A stretch of 64,000 bases of DNA from Sideroxyarcus sp. (GCA_030651895.1 JAUSBR010000004.1:186001-250000), one strand, 5' to 3'. Shown: positions 1-9,678, counted from the stretch's first letter. Translations and numbers: made by a program. Notes: generated by a model not told the origin, from the sequence alone.

Positions 1-419
1 CGCAGGGTGGCCGCATGGTTCTGTTCCAGCTCGGCGGCGAACTTGGCCAGCACTTCGCCCGCCATGCCGAACAGCCAGTCTTCGCGCTCGGCGAAACAGG
101 GGGTGCTGGTGACCAGCACCAGCCGCTGCACTTTCGCCGGTTCGCGTTGTGCCCAGTGCAGCGCCACCTGCCCGCCCAGCGACCAGCCCAGTACATCGAG
201 CGGTCCGCTGAATTGCTGAGACAATGCTTCCACCAGGGCATCCAGATTCGTCTGCGGCAGCGGCGCACTGGCGCCGAAGCCGGGCAGATCTACGCTCAGC
301 ACGCGAAAGTCCGATGCCAACTTCTGCGCGACATCCGTCCACACGCCGCCGTGCATGCCCCAGCCGTGGATCAGCAGCAGCGGTTCGCCGCTGCCGATAC
401 TTTCAAGATGCAAGCTCAT
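1..419 (-). CDS. bioH: BioH, pimeloyl-ACP methyl ester carboxylesterase (partial, C-terminus off the window)
   Basis: The ORF track misses this gene because it has no stop inside the window. Reverse translation from the ATG at 419 gives an alpha/beta hydrolase N-terminus starting MSLHLESIGSGEPLLLIHGW, with the oxyanion-hole HGWG motif and the nucleophile elbow GWSLGG typical of BioH. BioH removes the methyl group from pimeloyl-ACP methyl ester and so ends the BioC/BioH route to the pimelate arm of biotin. The start lies 17 nt inside the 3' end of bioF, so the two genes are translationally coupled in a bioB-bioF-bioH operon; bioC would be expected further left. About 139 residues are visible, a little over half of the usual length. 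The catalytic Asp and His are outside the window. Confidence 0.9.
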   Translation of the reverse strand, partial: MSLHLESIGSGEPLLLIHGWGMHGGVWTDVAQKLASDFRVLSVDLPGFGASAPLPQTNLDALVEALSQQFSGPLDVLGWSLGGQVALHWAQREPAKVQRLVLVTSTPCFAEREDWLFGMAGEVLAKFAAELEQNHAATL

Positions 420-1557
420 GCAATGCTCCGATGAGTTGTTCCACATCTGCTTCGCTATGCGCCGCAGACAACGTGATTCGCAACCTTGCCGTGCCCTGCG
501 GCACGGTGGGCGGGCGGATCGCCGCGACCCAGATGCCGCGTTCGCGCAGGGCTTCGCTCAAACGCAAAGCCTGCGCGTTATCCCCGATCAGCAGCGGCTG
601 TATCGCGGTGTCCGACGGCATCAGTTGCCAGGGCAGGTCGGCCAGACCGTTACGCAGTTGTTCTACCAGTTGCTTCAGATGGGCGCGCAGCGCATCGCCT
701 TGCACGATCAATTGCAGACTCTGCGACAGAGCGACAGACAGCGCGGGCGGAGTCGCCGTGGTGTAGACATAGCTGTGCGCGTGATTGACCAGCGTGTCGA
801 TGACGGCCTTTTCCGCCGCGACGATGGCACCGGAGACGCCGGCAGCCTTGCCCAGCGTCGCCATATAGATGATGCGCGGCGATGCGATGCCGAAATGCGC
901 CAGCGAACCGCGCCCCTGGCCGCCGAGCACACCGAAGCCGTGCGCGTCGTCCACATACAGCCAGGCACCATGCTGCTCACACAGCGCCAGCATCTCGCTT
1001 AGCGGCGCGATATCACCGTCCATGCTGAACACCGCATCGGTGATGACCAGCTTTCTGCCGCTTGGGGTCTGTGCCAACAATTGTTCGAGCTGAGCCATGT
1101 CGCCATGGCGGTAGCGTTTGGTATCGGCACGCGACAGCAGCATGGCGTCGTTGAGCGAGGCATGGTTGAACTTGTCGGCAAACACCGTGTCGCCCTTGCC
1201 GACGAGCGCCTGCACCACGCCTAGGTTGGCCATGTAGCCGGTGGAGAACAGCAGCCCGGCGGGTTTGCCAACAAAAGCGGCAAGCTGCTGTTCGAGCAGA
1301 TGATGCGCCGCGAAATGCCCGCTCACCAGATGCGCCGCACCCGCGCCGACGCCCCACTGCTGCGCCCCCTGTTGCAGCGCAGTAACGAGTTGCGGGTGAC
1401 TGGCGAGGCCGAGGTAGTCGTTGCTGCAAAAGGCGAGATAGGGCTTGCCGTCGACCACGATGTGCGGCGACTGCGGCGTATCCAGCGTGCGCCGTTTGCG
1501 CAGCAGGCTTTGCGCGGCACGCTCGTCCAGCTCGTTCTGCAGAACGGAAAACGGCAT
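403..1557 (-). CDS. bioF: BioF, 8-amino-7-oxononanoate synthase
   Basis: This 384-residue protein has the normal length of BioF, a fold-type I PLP enzyme that condenses pimeloyl-ACP with L-alanine to form 8-amino-7-oxononanoate. Visible motifs are the substrate-site segment FCSNDYLGL (about 43-51), KFNHASLNDAM (about 129-139), the PLP-contacting VDDAHGFGVLG (about 202-212) and the Schiff-base lysine in MATLGKAAG (Lys237). The ATG shares one base with the bioB stop (TGATG), indicating coupled translation. Cytoplasmic. The family resembles KBL and SPT synthases, but the bioB and bioH neighbours settle the call. Confidence 0.97.
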   Translation of the reverse strand: MPFSVLQNELDERAAQSLLRKRRTLDTPQSPHIVVDGKPYLAFCSNDYLGLASHPQLVTALQQGAQQWGVGAGAAHLVSGHFAAHHLLEQQLAAFVGKPAGLLFSTGYMANLGVVQALVGKGDTVFADKFNHASLNDAMLLSRADTKRYRHGDMAQLEQLLAQTPSGRKLVITDAVFSMDGDIAPLSEMLALCEQHGAWLYVDDAHGFGVLGGQGRGSLAHFGIASPRIIYMATLGKAAGVSGAIVAAEKAVIDTLVNHAHSYVYTTATPPALSVALSQSLQLIVQGDALRAHLKQLVEQLRNGLADLPWQLMPSDTAIQPLLIGDNAQALRLSEALRERGIWVAAIRPPTVPQGTARLRITLSAAHSEADVEQLIGALHELAS

Positions 1558-2546
1558 CAGTGCTTTTCGGTCAACGGGTACAAGCCCAGCTTGTTCATCA
1601 ACGCGCGGTCACGCTCCACTTCCGGGTTGCCGGTGGTCAGCAACTGTTCGCCGTAGAAGATGGAGTTGGCGCCGCCCAGAAAGCACAGTGCCTGCACCGC
1701 ATCGCTCATCTCGCCGCGACCGGCGGAGAGGCGCACGAAGGCTTTCGGCATGGTGATGCGCGCCACGGCGATCATGCGCACAAAATCGAGCGGGTCGATG
1801 TCCTCGGTCTCGGCCAGCGGCGTGCCTTCGACCTTGACCAGGTTGTTGATCGGCACGCTCTCGGGATACGGGTCCATGTTGGCCAGTTGCGCAATGAGCC
1901 CGGCGCGCTGGGTCAGATTCTCGCCCAGCCCGATGATGCCGCCGCTGCAGACGTTCATTCCCGCCTTGCGCACCCGCTCCAGCGTGTCGATGCGATCCTG
2001 GTAGTCGCGCGTGGAGATGATGTTGCCGTAGAACTCGGGCGCGGTATCGAGGTTGTGGTTGTAGTAATCAAGACCGGCCACACGCAACTGTTCGGTCTGT
2101 TCATCGTTGAGCATGCCCAGCGTGGCGCAGGTCTCCATACCCAATGCGCGCACTTCCCTGACCATCTCCACCACGGCCTTCATGTCGTTCTCGGACGGTT
2201 CGCGCCAGGCTGCGCCCATGCAGAAGCGACCGGCGCCGGCGCTCTTCGCCGCCTTGGCCGCTTTGAGTACCTCATCGATGTCCAGCATCTTCATGTTCTC
2301 CACCCCGGCGGAGTGATAAGAAGACTGCGTGCAATAGCCGCAATCCTCGGTACAGCCGCCGGTCTTGATCGACAGCAGGGTGGAGAGCTGCACGGCGTTG
2401 GGGTCGAAGTTCTCGCGGTGGATCTGTTGTGCGCGGAACATCAGGTCGGAGAATGGCAGCTTGAACAGGGCCTCGATCTCGGCGATGCTCCATTTCTTCT
2501 GTGCGGTCTGTGCGGGACGGGCGATTTCTGCGTGTGTAGTTTGCAT
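1557..2546 (-). CDS. bioB: BioB, biotin synthase (radical SAM)
   Basis: BioB inserts sulfur into dethiobiotin, the last step of biotin synthesis, using a radical SAM [4Fe-4S] cluster and a sacrificial [2Fe-2S] cluster. The 329-residue protein shows the CxxxCxxC cluster in [15 protein letters not shown] (Cys65, Cys69, Cys72) and the family segments [11 protein letters not shown] and SAGRGEM. It is the first gene of the bioB-bioF-bioH operon. Only 23 nt separate its start from the divergent comF gene, so its promoter must overlap comF coding sequence or the assumed comF start is too early. I could not find a convincing BirA-type operator in this gap. Confidence 0.97.
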   Translation of the reverse strand: MQTTHAEIARPAQTAQKKWSIAEIEALFKLPFSDLMFRAQQIHRENFDPNAVQLSTLLSIKTGGCTEDCGYCTQSSYHSAGVENMKMLDIDEVLKAAKAAKSAGAGRFCMGAAWREPSENDMKAVVEMVREVRALGMETCATLGMLNDEQTEQLRVAGLDYYNHNLDTAPEFYGNIISTRDYQDRIDTLERVRKAGMNVCSGGIIGLGENLTQRAGLIAQLANMDPYPESVPINNLVKVEGTPLAETEDIDPLDFVRMIAVARITMPKAFVRLSAGRGEMSDAVQALCFLGGANSIFYGEQLLTTGNPEVERDRALMNKLGLYPLTEKH

Positions 2547-2569
2547 ATGGGTATGGATAAGTAAGTAGA

Positions 2570-3325
2570 ATGACTCATCTGCGACCCAATAGCCGGATCG
2601 GAAACTTGTCTATTTTATCCCATCGCCTATTTGACATCAGCCTGAAAATCGCGCGCCTGCTGCCTGCCCAGCCTTGCGTGCTATGCGGCGCAGAAAGCCA
2701 TGCGGGACTGTGCTGCGCCGCCTGCAGCGCCGATCTGCCGCGCCTGACCGCGCAGCATTGCCCAGTCTGCGCTTTGCCAACCCCGGACGGCGGCGTGTGC
2801 GGGGAATGCCTGAAGCAGCAGCCGTCCTTCGACCACACCGTGGCCGCTTTCACCTACAGCTTCCCGCTCGACAAACTGATCCAGGCATTGAAGTTTCGCG
2901 AACACCTGATCCTGGTCGATTATTTCGCCGATGCTCTGGCTCAACGCATCACCATCCGGCCGGACTGCATCGTCGCCTTGCCGCTGCATCCCAGCCGCCT
3001 GCGCGAACGCGGTTTCAACCAGTCACTGCTGCTGGCACGACGCATCGCGCGGCAACTGGACATCCCGCTGCTCGCCAATGCCTGCACCAGGGTACGCAAC
3101 ACGCCGCCACAGTCCTCGTTGCCGTGGAAGGAGCGCGACAAGAACATGCGCCAGGCTTTCACCTGCGATGTCGACGCCGATGTGCACGGCAAACATGTCG
3201 CCATCGTCGACGATGTGATGACTACGGGGGCTTCCACAGGGGAGTTGGCGAGGGCGCTGAAGCAGGCTGGCGCCAGGGAAGTCAGCGTCTGGGTGGTGGC
3301 ACGGACGCTGCCGCACAACCACTAG
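2570..3325 (+). CDS. comF: ComF family protein (phosphoribosyltransferase-like, DNA uptake/recombination)
   Basis: The 251-residue protein has an N-terminal four-cysteine zinc-ribbon region (CVLCG ... CCAAC ... CPVCALP ... CGEC, about 36-83) and a C-terminal PRTase domain with the PRPP-binding loop [14 protein letters not shown] (about 211-224). ComF proteins support processing of imported single-stranded DNA in transformable bacteria; the exact reaction is unclear. The chosen ATG leaves about 35 residues before the first Cys pair, so a later start is possible and would leave more room for a bioB promoter. It converges on mshN with only two bases between the stop codons and no room for a terminator. 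Confidence 0.88.
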   Translation: MTHLRPNSRIGNLSILSHRLFDISLKIARLLPAQPCVLCGAESHAGLCCAACSADLPRLTAQHCPVCALPTPDGGVCGECLKQQPSFDHTVAAFTYSFPLDKLIQALKFREHLILVDYFADALAQRITIRPDCIVALPLHPSRLRERGFNQSLLLARRIARQLDIPLLANACTRVRNTPPQSSLPWKERDKNMRQAFTCDVDADVHGKHVAIVDDVMTTGASTGELARALKQAGAREVSVWVVARTLPHNH

Positions 3326-3327
3326 AC

Positions 3328-4347
3328 TCAAAGTTCTTTGAGTTTCTGCTGCACAAATTCCTGCAGCTGCGGATTCAGTGTCTTGCTGTCGAGAGCGCGC
3401 TGATAGGCGGCACGGGCTTCTTCCTTGCGCTGCGCTGCCTGCAACGACATCCCCATCCCCATCAGCCATACGCCGTTATCGGGTACGAGCGCCAGCGCCT
3501 TCTGGAACAAGATGACGGCTTCCTGATGACGGTCCTGGCGTTGTAGCAAGGCCGCCATGAACGCCTGATAGTCGGCCTGATCGACCGCATCCGGCAGGTT
3601 CCTCTGCAACGTCTCCAGTGCTGCAGGCACGGCATTGCGCTCCACCTGCAAGCGCGCGAGCAGCATGGCGAACGAAGCATCGTGCGGATCGCGCCGCAGC
3701 CCCTTTAGTAACACGCGCTCGGCATCTTCGTTGCGCTTCAACCCGAGCAGCAGATTGACCCAGGCGCGGCGCGACGCCTTGTGGTTGGGATCGCTGAGCA
3801 GCGCGTTCTCGTAGCCGGTCAGCGCGTCGTCGATGCGCCCTTCCTGTACAGCCTGGTTGGCTTTGCCGAATTCGTTTTCGGCGCGCTGCTGCGGACTGAT
3901 GACTTTCATTGGTGCGCCGGAAGTGACAACGCCAGCCGGGTCATTTTGCGATTGTGCGGTATCACCCTGAGTCCGCCCGGCAGTGCGGCGTGCGGGTTTC
4001 TTTGCGACTTCGGCAGCAGGTTGCTCGACCGTCTCAGGCAGTGGTTCGGCGACTGCCACCGCCGAAGCCTCAAGCGGCGCCGATAAGATTGCAACATCGG
4101 AGATACCTGGCACCAGTTCGAACGGTGCCGGACTCGCCGTAACGACAGGTTCGACGACAACAGCCTCTTCGCGCGTCAGATACCACTTGGCAGTCACCGC
4201 CGCAGCCAACAAAAACAGGACGATCAGCACATAAGGCAGCCAGTTGATGCGCATGGGTCGCGGCACGGCGCGTATGGCCGCATCGGCCTGCGTCACATTG
4301 ACGCCGCGTTTTTCCAGATCGTTCAATACCTGATTGACGAGGCTCAT
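3328..4347 (-). CDS. mshN: MshN-like TPR protein of the MSHA pilus
   Basis: The ORF track starts at 4407, but MSLVNQVLNDLEKRG at 4347 is the typical MshN start and its ATG overlaps the mshM stop as ATGA, so I use it (339 residues). After a short cytoplasmic N-terminus there is one membrane segment (INWLPYVLIVLFLLAAAVTA, about 35-55), a low-complexity periplasmic linker, then TPR repeats over roughly 160-335 ending at a KLKEL C-terminus. MshN is thought to act with MshM and the secretin MshL in pilus assembly. It is the last gene of the msh operon and abuts comF tail to tail. Confidence 0.85.
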   Translation of the reverse strand: MSLVNQVLNDLEKRGVNVTQADAAIRAVPRPMRINWLPYVLIVLFLLAAAVTAKWYLTREEAVVVEPVVTASPAPFELVPGISDVAILSAPLEASAVAVAEPLPETVEQPAAEVAKKPARRTAGRTQGDTAQSQNDPAGVVTSGAPMKVISPQQRAENEFGKANQAVQEGRIDDALTGYENALLSDPNHKASRRAWVNLLLGLKRNEDAERVLLKGLRRDPHDASFAMLLARLQVERNAVPAALETLQRNLPDAVDQADYQAFMAALLQRQDRHQEAVILFQKALALVPDNGVWLMGMGMSLQAAQRKEEARAAYQRALDSKTLNPQLQEFVQQKLKEL

Positions 4348-5300
4348 CGCAACAGGATGCCCCAAACACCGAGAGTCAGCAGGGCCGCGGTCGCGCCGCC
4401 CAACCACACCCAGACCATCCAGTCCTTGCGCGCTTCCGGCGTGTCCGCAGCCGCTTTCCTGACGTGGCGCGACTGCACCTGCTGGCGGCCTTCGGCGAAG
4501 GCCAGCATCAGAGCCTTGTGCGCGATGATGTTGGTCAGCCTGGGTGTCCCACGAGTGACTCGGTGCATCATGCTGACGGCCCCATGATTGAACAGCGTCT
4601 CGCCCTTGAAACCAGCCACCGCCAGTCGATGGCGCAGATAGCGATCCATCTCGTCGCGGTGCAGACCTTCGAGTTGATACTGGAAACTGATGCGCTGGCG
4701 CAACTGACGCACCGAGTTGTGTTTCAAGCGCTCATCCAACTCAGGTTGCCCGAACAGGATCACCTGCATCAGCTTGCGTTTCTCGGTCTCAAGATTGGTC
4801 AGCAGGCGCAATACTTCCAGACTCTCCAGCGGCATCGCCTGCGCCTCGTCCAGACAGACCACCACGCGTTTGCCGTCGCGGGCAAAGTTGAGCAGAGTAC
4901 GCGTCAGTTCGCGCAGCAACTGGTGCTGATCGTAGGAGGTGTCCATCTCGATACGGAATTCATCCGCCAGCGCCAGCAGCAGGCTGCGCGGTTCAAGATA
5001 GGGATTGGGAATATAGGCAGTGATGTACTTCGCCGCATGGCGCCCGCTGGTGCCGCCATCCTGGGTGCCGATATCGGTGGTGGTCTCGCGATCACTGCTG
5101 AGTGTGGCGAGGAACTTGCGACACAACAGGGTCTTGCCGTTACCCACCTCGCCCACGATCTTGATGAAACCCTCGCCGCTACGCGCGGCGACCAGCAAGG
5201 TGTTCAGCCCTTCCTGATAATTGGTACAGGCGAAGAAAAAACTGGTATCCGGCGTCAGCGAAAACGGGAATTCGCGCAGTCCGAAGTGAGCCAGGTACAT
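4344..5300 (-). CDS. mshM: MshM, ExeA/GspA-like AAA ATPase
   Basis: This 318-residue ATPase starts MYLAHFGLREFPFSLTPD, the signature of the ExeA/GspA/MshM family. Walker A is GEVGNGKT (about 51-58) and Walker B is VVVCLDEAQAM (about 146-156). A single hydrophobic helix near the C-terminus (WVWLGGATAALLTLGVWGILL) anchors it in the inner membrane. In type II secretion and MSHA systems such proteins help insert or assemble the secretin through peptidoglycan. It lies 4 nt downstream of mshL and overlaps mshN by 4 nt. Confidence 0.92.
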   Translation of the reverse strand: MYLAHFGLREFPFSLTPDTSFFFACTNYQEGLNTLLVAARSGEGFIKIVGEVGNGKTLLCRKFLATLSSDRETTTDIGTQDGGTSGRHAAKYITAYIPNPYLEPRSLLLALADEFRIEMDTSYDQHQLLRELTRTLLNFARDGKRVVVCLDEAQAMPLESLEVLRLLTNLETEKRKLMQVILFGQPELDERLKHNSVRQLRQRISFQYQLEGLHRDEMDRYLRHRLAVAGFKGETLFNHGAVSMMHRVTRGTPRLTNIIAHKALMLAFAEGRQQVQSRHVRKAAADTPEARKDWMVWVWLGGATAALLTLGVWGILLR

Positions 5301-5304
5301 GATG

Positions 5305-6963
5305 TTATCTGGACATTTTGTTCATGCGATCGCGACTCTGTCCGATGGCGTCCGACCAATCCTTGTCGCTATCCACCACGGTCGGCTTGAGCAGAATGAC
5401 CAGCTCTCGCTTCTCTGTAGTTCTATTGGTTTGCCCGAACACAGACTTGGGCAACATCGGCAAACCGGATTCGTCATACAGCGTTGCTTGTCGCATCAGA
5501 CCTCCAATGGCGACGATCTGTCCGTCTTTGGCACGCACCACGCTATCCGTTTCCGATATCGAGCTCGACGCCAGCGGCAGATTGTAGGTTCCCATCGTGA
5601 CCCCCAGGTTCAGAGTCTTGTTAACAGTGGAAACGGTGCTCACTGACGGGTGTACATGCAGAATGATCTCGTTGTTCTCGTCGATGCGCGGCGTCACATC
5701 AAGCGAGATTCCCGAGAAGAACGGCTGCACCTTTACCGTGGGCGCCGTACCGGACATCGTCGTTGTCGAGGCGGTTCCGCCGGTCACCTCCGTCACATAG
5801 AACTCATCCGTGCCGACTTTCAGCACCGCCTTTTGGTTGTTCAGCGTTGCGATGCGCGGACTGGACAGCACGTGAACATCGCCTTGAGCTTCAAGGAAAT
5901 TCAACAGTGCCGCAAAGTTGCTGGTCTGGAAGGCCAGTCCGAACATGGTGCCGGCAATACCCCCAGTCGGCAAACCTGTGGCCGCCAGTGACGAGAGATT
6001 CGATCCCGGCGTTGAAGTCAAAATGCCGTTTGTCAGGGCACCGCTATTCGCCAGCGTCGTGCCGGAAGAGATCGCCCCTCCGGACATGGCACTGTTCGGG
6101 CCGCTCTTGAACGCCGACCAATTGACACCGGATTGGAAGGTATCGCTCAACTTGACTTCGATGATCTTCGCCTCGAGGATGACTTGGCGCTCGATGGAAA
6201 TCTGCGATGCCCTGAGGTAGGCCGCCACATTCTTTAATTCATCAGGCATGGCGCGCACCACGATCACACCGGACATCGGGCTGACCACGACGCTGCGCCC
6301 CTTCTCGACACCAACGATGACGGCCAGAGTCTTGGTCAACTCATCCCAAAAATCGGTGCTGCTCGTCATGGTGACCTTGCTGCTATCCCGATTCTCGCTG
6401 CTTGAAGTCGAAGTGCCTGCCGAACCGATCGCGACATCAGCTACCGAACCTGACGCCACTCGCAAGGAGGACTTGCCATCGCGCTGCCCGGTCAGGTAGC
6501 TGACCTGGAAGATACGCGTCTGCAACGTCAACGGCTGAATAAAGATACGCGTTCCATCCACCTTGTAGTCGTAGCCATAAAGCTCGCGTATGGATTCCAG
6601 CGCATCGAAAACTGTCACATCCTTCAGGTTGAGCGATATCGAACCAGCCACATCGGGGTGCACCAGCAAGCTATAGCGCGTGCCCGACACGATGGCCATG
6701 AACACCTGGGTGGCTGAAGTGTTGTTAACCGCCAGATCGAACTTGGCTTCGACCGGCTTGCTGCTCTGAACACTTGCCAGCGAGAGTGGCGGCAACAGCG
6801 CCTGATTTACCGCCGCATCCGTTTTGCCGGATTCGGTGGATTCCTGAACGGAAGCATCCATTTCCTGCTTGATTCTGGAAGCAGTGACATTTCCGCCGCC
6901 GCTGGAAGCGCATGCCGTCAGCAATAACGTCAATACGACAACATTGAGTTGTTTCATTTGCAT
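5305..6963 (-). CDS. mshL: MshL, outer-membrane secretin of the MSHA pilus
   Basis: The 552-residue protein is a secretin. The N-terminus is a lipoprotein signal (MKQLNVVVLTLLLTACASSGGG, lipobox LTAC). An STN/N0-like domain (about 75-150) and an N1 ring domain (VVVSPMSGVIVVRAMPDELKNV, about 238-259) precede the secretin barrel, which ends with the family pattern VRAKDGQIVAIGGLMRQ (about 478-494) and the closing ELVILLKPTVV. It forms the outer-membrane pore through which the pilus leaves. A GGAG stands 5 nt before the first ATG (MQMKQL), supporting 6963 over the ATG at 6957. The start overlaps mshK by 10 nt. Confidence 0.93.
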   Translation of the reverse strand: MQMKQLNVVVLTLLLTACASSGGGNVTASRIKQEMDASVQESTESGKTDAAVNQALLPPLSLASVQSSKPVEAKFDLAVNNTSATQVFMAIVSGTRYSLLVHPDVAGSISLNLKDVTVFDALESIRELYGYDYKVDGTRIFIQPLTLQTRIFQVSYLTGQRDGKSSLRVASGSVADVAIGSAGTSTSSSENRDSSKVTMTSSTDFWDELTKTLAVIVGVEKGRSVVVSPMSGVIVVRAMPDELKNVAAYLRASQISIERQVILEAKIIEVKLSDTFQSGVNWSAFKSGPNSAMSGGAISSGTTLANSGALTNGILTSTPGSNLSSLAATGLPTGGIAGTMFGLAFQTSNFAALLNFLEAQGDVHVLSSPRIATLNNQKAVLKVGTDEFYVTEVTGGTASTTTMSGTAPTVKVQPFFSGISLDVTPRIDENNEIILHVHPSVSTVSTVNKTLNLGVTMGTYNLPLASSSISETDSVVRAKDGQIVAIGGLMRQATLYDESGLPMLPKSVFGQTNRTTEKRELVILLKPTVVDSDKDWSDAIGQSRDRMNKMSR

Positions 6964-7433
6964 GACTTCTCCTTCTTATTGGCCGCACCTGTGGAAGTTG
7001 CATGTCCAATCTTTTTTAGTGTTTTCTTGGGCGCTGGAGCAGCCTCTGTGGATTGCTTTGCTGCCGGGGTGACGCAATGTTTATTGCGGCGCCCCTCAAT
7101 GACGACACCGGGATACAGAGACACTTCATGCCTGCCATCCGCCCCCTGCAACACGACACTGTCTTCACACACAGCCATCAGTCGTTCGCCGCCAACTTTG
7201 CCCCCCAGCGGTACTTGCTGTCCGTTGATGACCGCCGAACGGCGGTCGGGCGAAATGAGAATCGTCCTCAAACCATCGTCTGCGGGTGCCTGCTGGGCAC
7301 TGCCTGCAGCACCACTGGACGGAAGGAACTCAGTTGCGGGACGAGTCGGATCGGGCAACACCTCGGCCTGCAAGGTTGTGCACACACATGTCAGAGCAGC
7401 CGCGGCTGCGAACTTGTTCAGACTTGTAGCCAT
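6954..7433 (-). CDS. mshK: MshK-like MSHA biogenesis protein
   Basis: This 159-residue protein has a signal peptide (MATSLNKFAAAAALTCVCTTLQA) followed by the DPTRP motif, which marks the MshK/GspC-PilP type periplasmic linker proteins. The mature part contains a short beta-rich region with INGQQVPLGGKVGGERL (about 90-107), resembling the conserved core of MshK. The C-terminus is Lys-rich and disordered. By position between mshJ and mshL it probably joins the inner-membrane platform to the secretin. It overlaps mshJ by 16 nt. Sequence conservation in this family is low, so the call rests on the DPTRP motif, size and position. Confidence 0.8.
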   Translation of the reverse strand: MATSLNKFAAAAALTCVCTTLQAEVLPDPTRPATEFLPSSGAAGSAQQAPADDGLRTILISPDRRSAVINGQQVPLGGKVGGERLMAVCEDSVVLQGADGRHEVSLYPGVVIEGRRNKHCVTPAAKQSTEAAPAPKKTLKKIGHATSTGAANKKEKSCK

Positions 7434-8092
7434 CGCTTGTCCAGACTCAGGGTATAGAGGGTCAACTTCAATTCCGCAGTGGGATGCTCGACCACGTTCA
7501 GTTTCGCCACGCCCCAGAACATCTGCGTCGGCAGATGCTCGAGCGCTGTCAAATACTGCATCAGATCCGCATAGCTGCCGCGCACGGTGATCTCCACGCC
7601 GTGTTTGTATATCTGAGTCTCGCCTTGAATCACCTGTACCGCCGCATCGCCGGAGGGCTCGATGAGCAGACTGACCGGCAGGGTGTTGAGCGCAACCATT
7701 TGCAGGCTTTGATTCTTCCTCAATACCTGTTCCAGCAGTTCCGCCATCTTCTCCGGCGGCACCAGCTTGTCGCGGCGGTCCTTCAAGTAGGCGTTGCCAT
7801 CGGTGATCTGCTGGCGCAATACGCGGATACGCTCCCGCTGCGGCGAAGTGGCGTCTGCCTGTTTTGCCTGCAGCAGATTAGCCAGTTGCGACTGTATCTC
7901 CTTCATCTTTTCCTGCTGCTGCACGACCTGCGCAGAAAGACTCTTCTGCCTGACCAGCAAAGGGCTCAGGAATACTGCATCGATCAGTGCCACAACCAGG
8001 AATGCAGCGGCGAGAAAGATAAGTGCGCGCTCGCGCAGTGACATGCTGTCCACCTTGGCGGCCAATTTCCCCATCTGCTCCTTCAGATTCAT
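7418..8092 (-). CDS. mshJ: MshJ-like PilO/GspM-type inner-membrane protein
   Basis: The protein (224 residues) has one N-terminal transmembrane helix (ALIFLAAAFLVVALIDAVFLSPLL, about 23-46), a coiled coil (about 50-110) and a C-terminal ferredoxin-like domain. This is the architecture of PilO, GspM and MshJ, which pair with PilN-like proteins in the alignment subcomplex of type IV pili. Its ATG overlaps the upstream pilN-like stop as ATGA, and its end overlaps mshK by 16 nt. Confidence 0.85.
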   Translation of the reverse strand: MNLKEQMGKLAAKVDSMSLRERALIFLAAAFLVVALIDAVFLSPLLVRQKSLSAQVVQQQEKMKEIQSQLANLLQAKQADATSPQRERIRVLRQQITDGNAYLKDRRDKLVPPEKMAELLEQVLRKNQSLQMVALNTLPVSLLIEPSGDAAVQVIQGETQIYKHGVEITVRGSYADLMQYLTALEHLPTQMFWGVAKLNVVEHPTAELKLTLYTLSLDKRWLQV

Positions 8093-8715
8093 TTCTTCAC
8101 CTCCGCTGCCGCGGTCGAATACAGATTGAACTCGACATAACGTGCCGCAGGCTGATTCGCATCTTTTTTCGGCTGCTGCATCTGCAAAGTCGAGAACGAC
8201 TTGCCGCGCATGACCTTCTCTTTACCGAGGCGCTGGATGTAGGCGGGAACGAGTTGCGGATCCACCACGGCACCGCTCAGGCTCATTTGGGCACCGTCAC
8301 CGGTGATATCGAATGCCGTGAGCCACAACCCCTTGATCGACTGCCGCGCAAATGCGCGCATGTATTCGGAATACCCTTCAGTATTGCCGATTGCCCCGTT
8401 CTTCAACAGGTTCAGCCAAGTCTCCTGTGCAGCCGCTTCGGCTTCCACTTGTTTCAACTCATCAGCCAATGCCTGACTCGATAGTTGCGGCGAGAATTCG
8501 CGGGTGAAATTGGCGAGGCGCGCCTGCTCGCCGACATAACGCTTGTTCATATCCTCGGTCTGCTGAGAGAGCATATCGACCTGATAAAGCGCGTAAGCGT
8601 AGAACACGGCCGAACCCAGCACGATCAAGCCCAGCGCCTGCCCCATCGTGACCACGGAAAAATATTTCTTCTGCTTCAGAAAGACCGGATTGAACAGATT
8701 GATCTGTTGGCTCAT
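8089..8715 (-). CDS. PilN-like alignment subcomplex protein (second MshI-type gene)
   Basis: The 208-residue protein begins MSQQINLFNPVFL, the QINLxNP motif by which PilN binds the PilM groove. A transmembrane helix follows (ALGLIVLGSAVFYAYALYQVDML, about 27-49), then a coiled coil and a small alpha/beta domain. It starts four bases inside the end of mshI (ATGA) and ends four bases inside mshJ, so the three are tightly coupled. In other MSHA loci this gene is sometimes named mshI2. Function by family: transmits signals between the cytoplasmic MshI/PilM ring and MshJ. Confidence 0.87.
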   Translation of the reverse strand: MSQQINLFNPVFLKQKKYFSVVTMGQALGLIVLGSAVFYAYALYQVDMLSQQTEDMNKRYVGEQARLANFTREFSPQLSSQALADELKQVEAEAAAQETWLNLLKNGAIGNTEGYSEYMRAFARQSIKGLWLTAFDITGDGAQMSLSGAVVDPQLVPAYIQRLGKEKVMRGKSFSTLQMQQPKKDANQPAARYVEFNLYSTAAAEVKK

Positions 8716-9668
8716 AGCGACTTCTTCTCCTGGCGCAATGCCGCCCCCAGCGCGGGAAGGGCATGACAGGCGAACTCACTGTCCGACAACTCCGGCACCG
8801 CGATGATATCCATCACCTGGGTCAAATCGAGCATCTCCACAGGCAAACCCATATTGTCAGCCAGCACCTTCTCCAGCCCGAGCGAACCGGGGGCGGAGAC
8901 CAGCATTCGATTCACCGGGATGTGATGGAACTGGCGGTCGAAATAATCCAGCGAACGCTGCACTTCCAGTTCGACGCGGTCCAGATATTGCTGGCGCAGA
9001 CTCTCGTCGGCATCCTGCAATTGACCCAGCGTGATCTCGATGCGCCGTGCAAGGAACAACTCGCTGTCGCAGGTGATGGTGAGCAAGCCGCCCTCGTCGC
9101 CGAAAGCCAGCATCGCCAAGCCGCGCCCTTCCGTCTCGAACAAGGCTGCAATGTTGCGCTGCGCCAGTTCTGGAATATCGATCACGCTCAACTCGATCTT
9201 CGCTTTCTCGAACTGGCCGATGCGTTTGCGTATCGTCTCGTTGGAAGCGGCAACGGCATAGAGCGATTGGGGACGATCACCGCCGTACTTGTTGGTGGGG
9301 ATCTGCAACACATCGATGGTCGCATCGTCGATGTGGTAACTCAGCGCATCCTTGATCTTCCAGCGTATCGCCGTCTTCAATTCATCAACAGGAACGTTGG
9401 GCGCATCAACCATCAACATCTGGTATTCGTTGGCGGACAGCAAGGTGGTGAATCTGGAAGCATCAAGCTGCTCATCCTTGCAAATCCTCTCCAGCGCTGA
9501 GGAGGTCACTTCGGACATGGGATAGAAAGAACACTTGGTCACTTGCGGGCGAACACCCACATACTTGGCCTGTGTGATATGAACGCCGCGCTTGCCGATG
9601 ACGACAGCAATCCAGCCGCTGACGCGGTTATTTCGCTTGAACAATTTCAGTAGCTGAGGCATCTCCAT
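8712..9668 (-). CDS. mshI: MshI, PilM-like actin-fold protein
   Basis: The 318-residue cytoplasmic protein resembles MshI/PilM. It begins MEMPQLLKLFKRNNRVSGWIAV, then shows actin-fold features such as VPVDELKTAIRWKIKDAL (about 92-109) and a C-terminal VSAPGSLGLEKVLADNMGLPV (about 260-280). It is expected to bind the N-terminal NPF-type peptide of the next gene product. ATGs at 9668 and 9662 are both possible. The promoter candidate just upstream would put the transcript start only about 4 nt before the first ATG, so translation may be nearly leaderless or start at 9662. Confidence 0.88.
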   Translation of the reverse strand: MEMPQLLKLFKRNNRVSGWIAVVIGKRGVHITQAKYVGVRPQVTKCSFYPMSEVTSSALERICKDEQLDASRFTTLLSANEYQMLMVDAPNVPVDELKTAIRWKIKDALSYHIDDATIDVLQIPTNKYGGDRPQSLYAVAASNETIRKRIGQFEKAKIELSVIDIPELAQRNIAALFETEGRGLAMLAFGDEGGLLTITCDSELFLARRIEITLGQLQDADESLRQQYLDRVELEVQRSLDYFDRQFHHIPVNRMLVSAPGSLGLEKVLADNMGLPVEMLDLTQVMDIIAVPELSDSEFACHALPALGAALRQEKKSL

Positions 9669-9678
9669 AATTGGCGTG

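Noticed and set aside
2547-2640. Possible BirA operator before bioB
   Set aside because: No TTGTAAAC-N-GTTTACAA-like palindrome; only weak A/T-rich hexamers.
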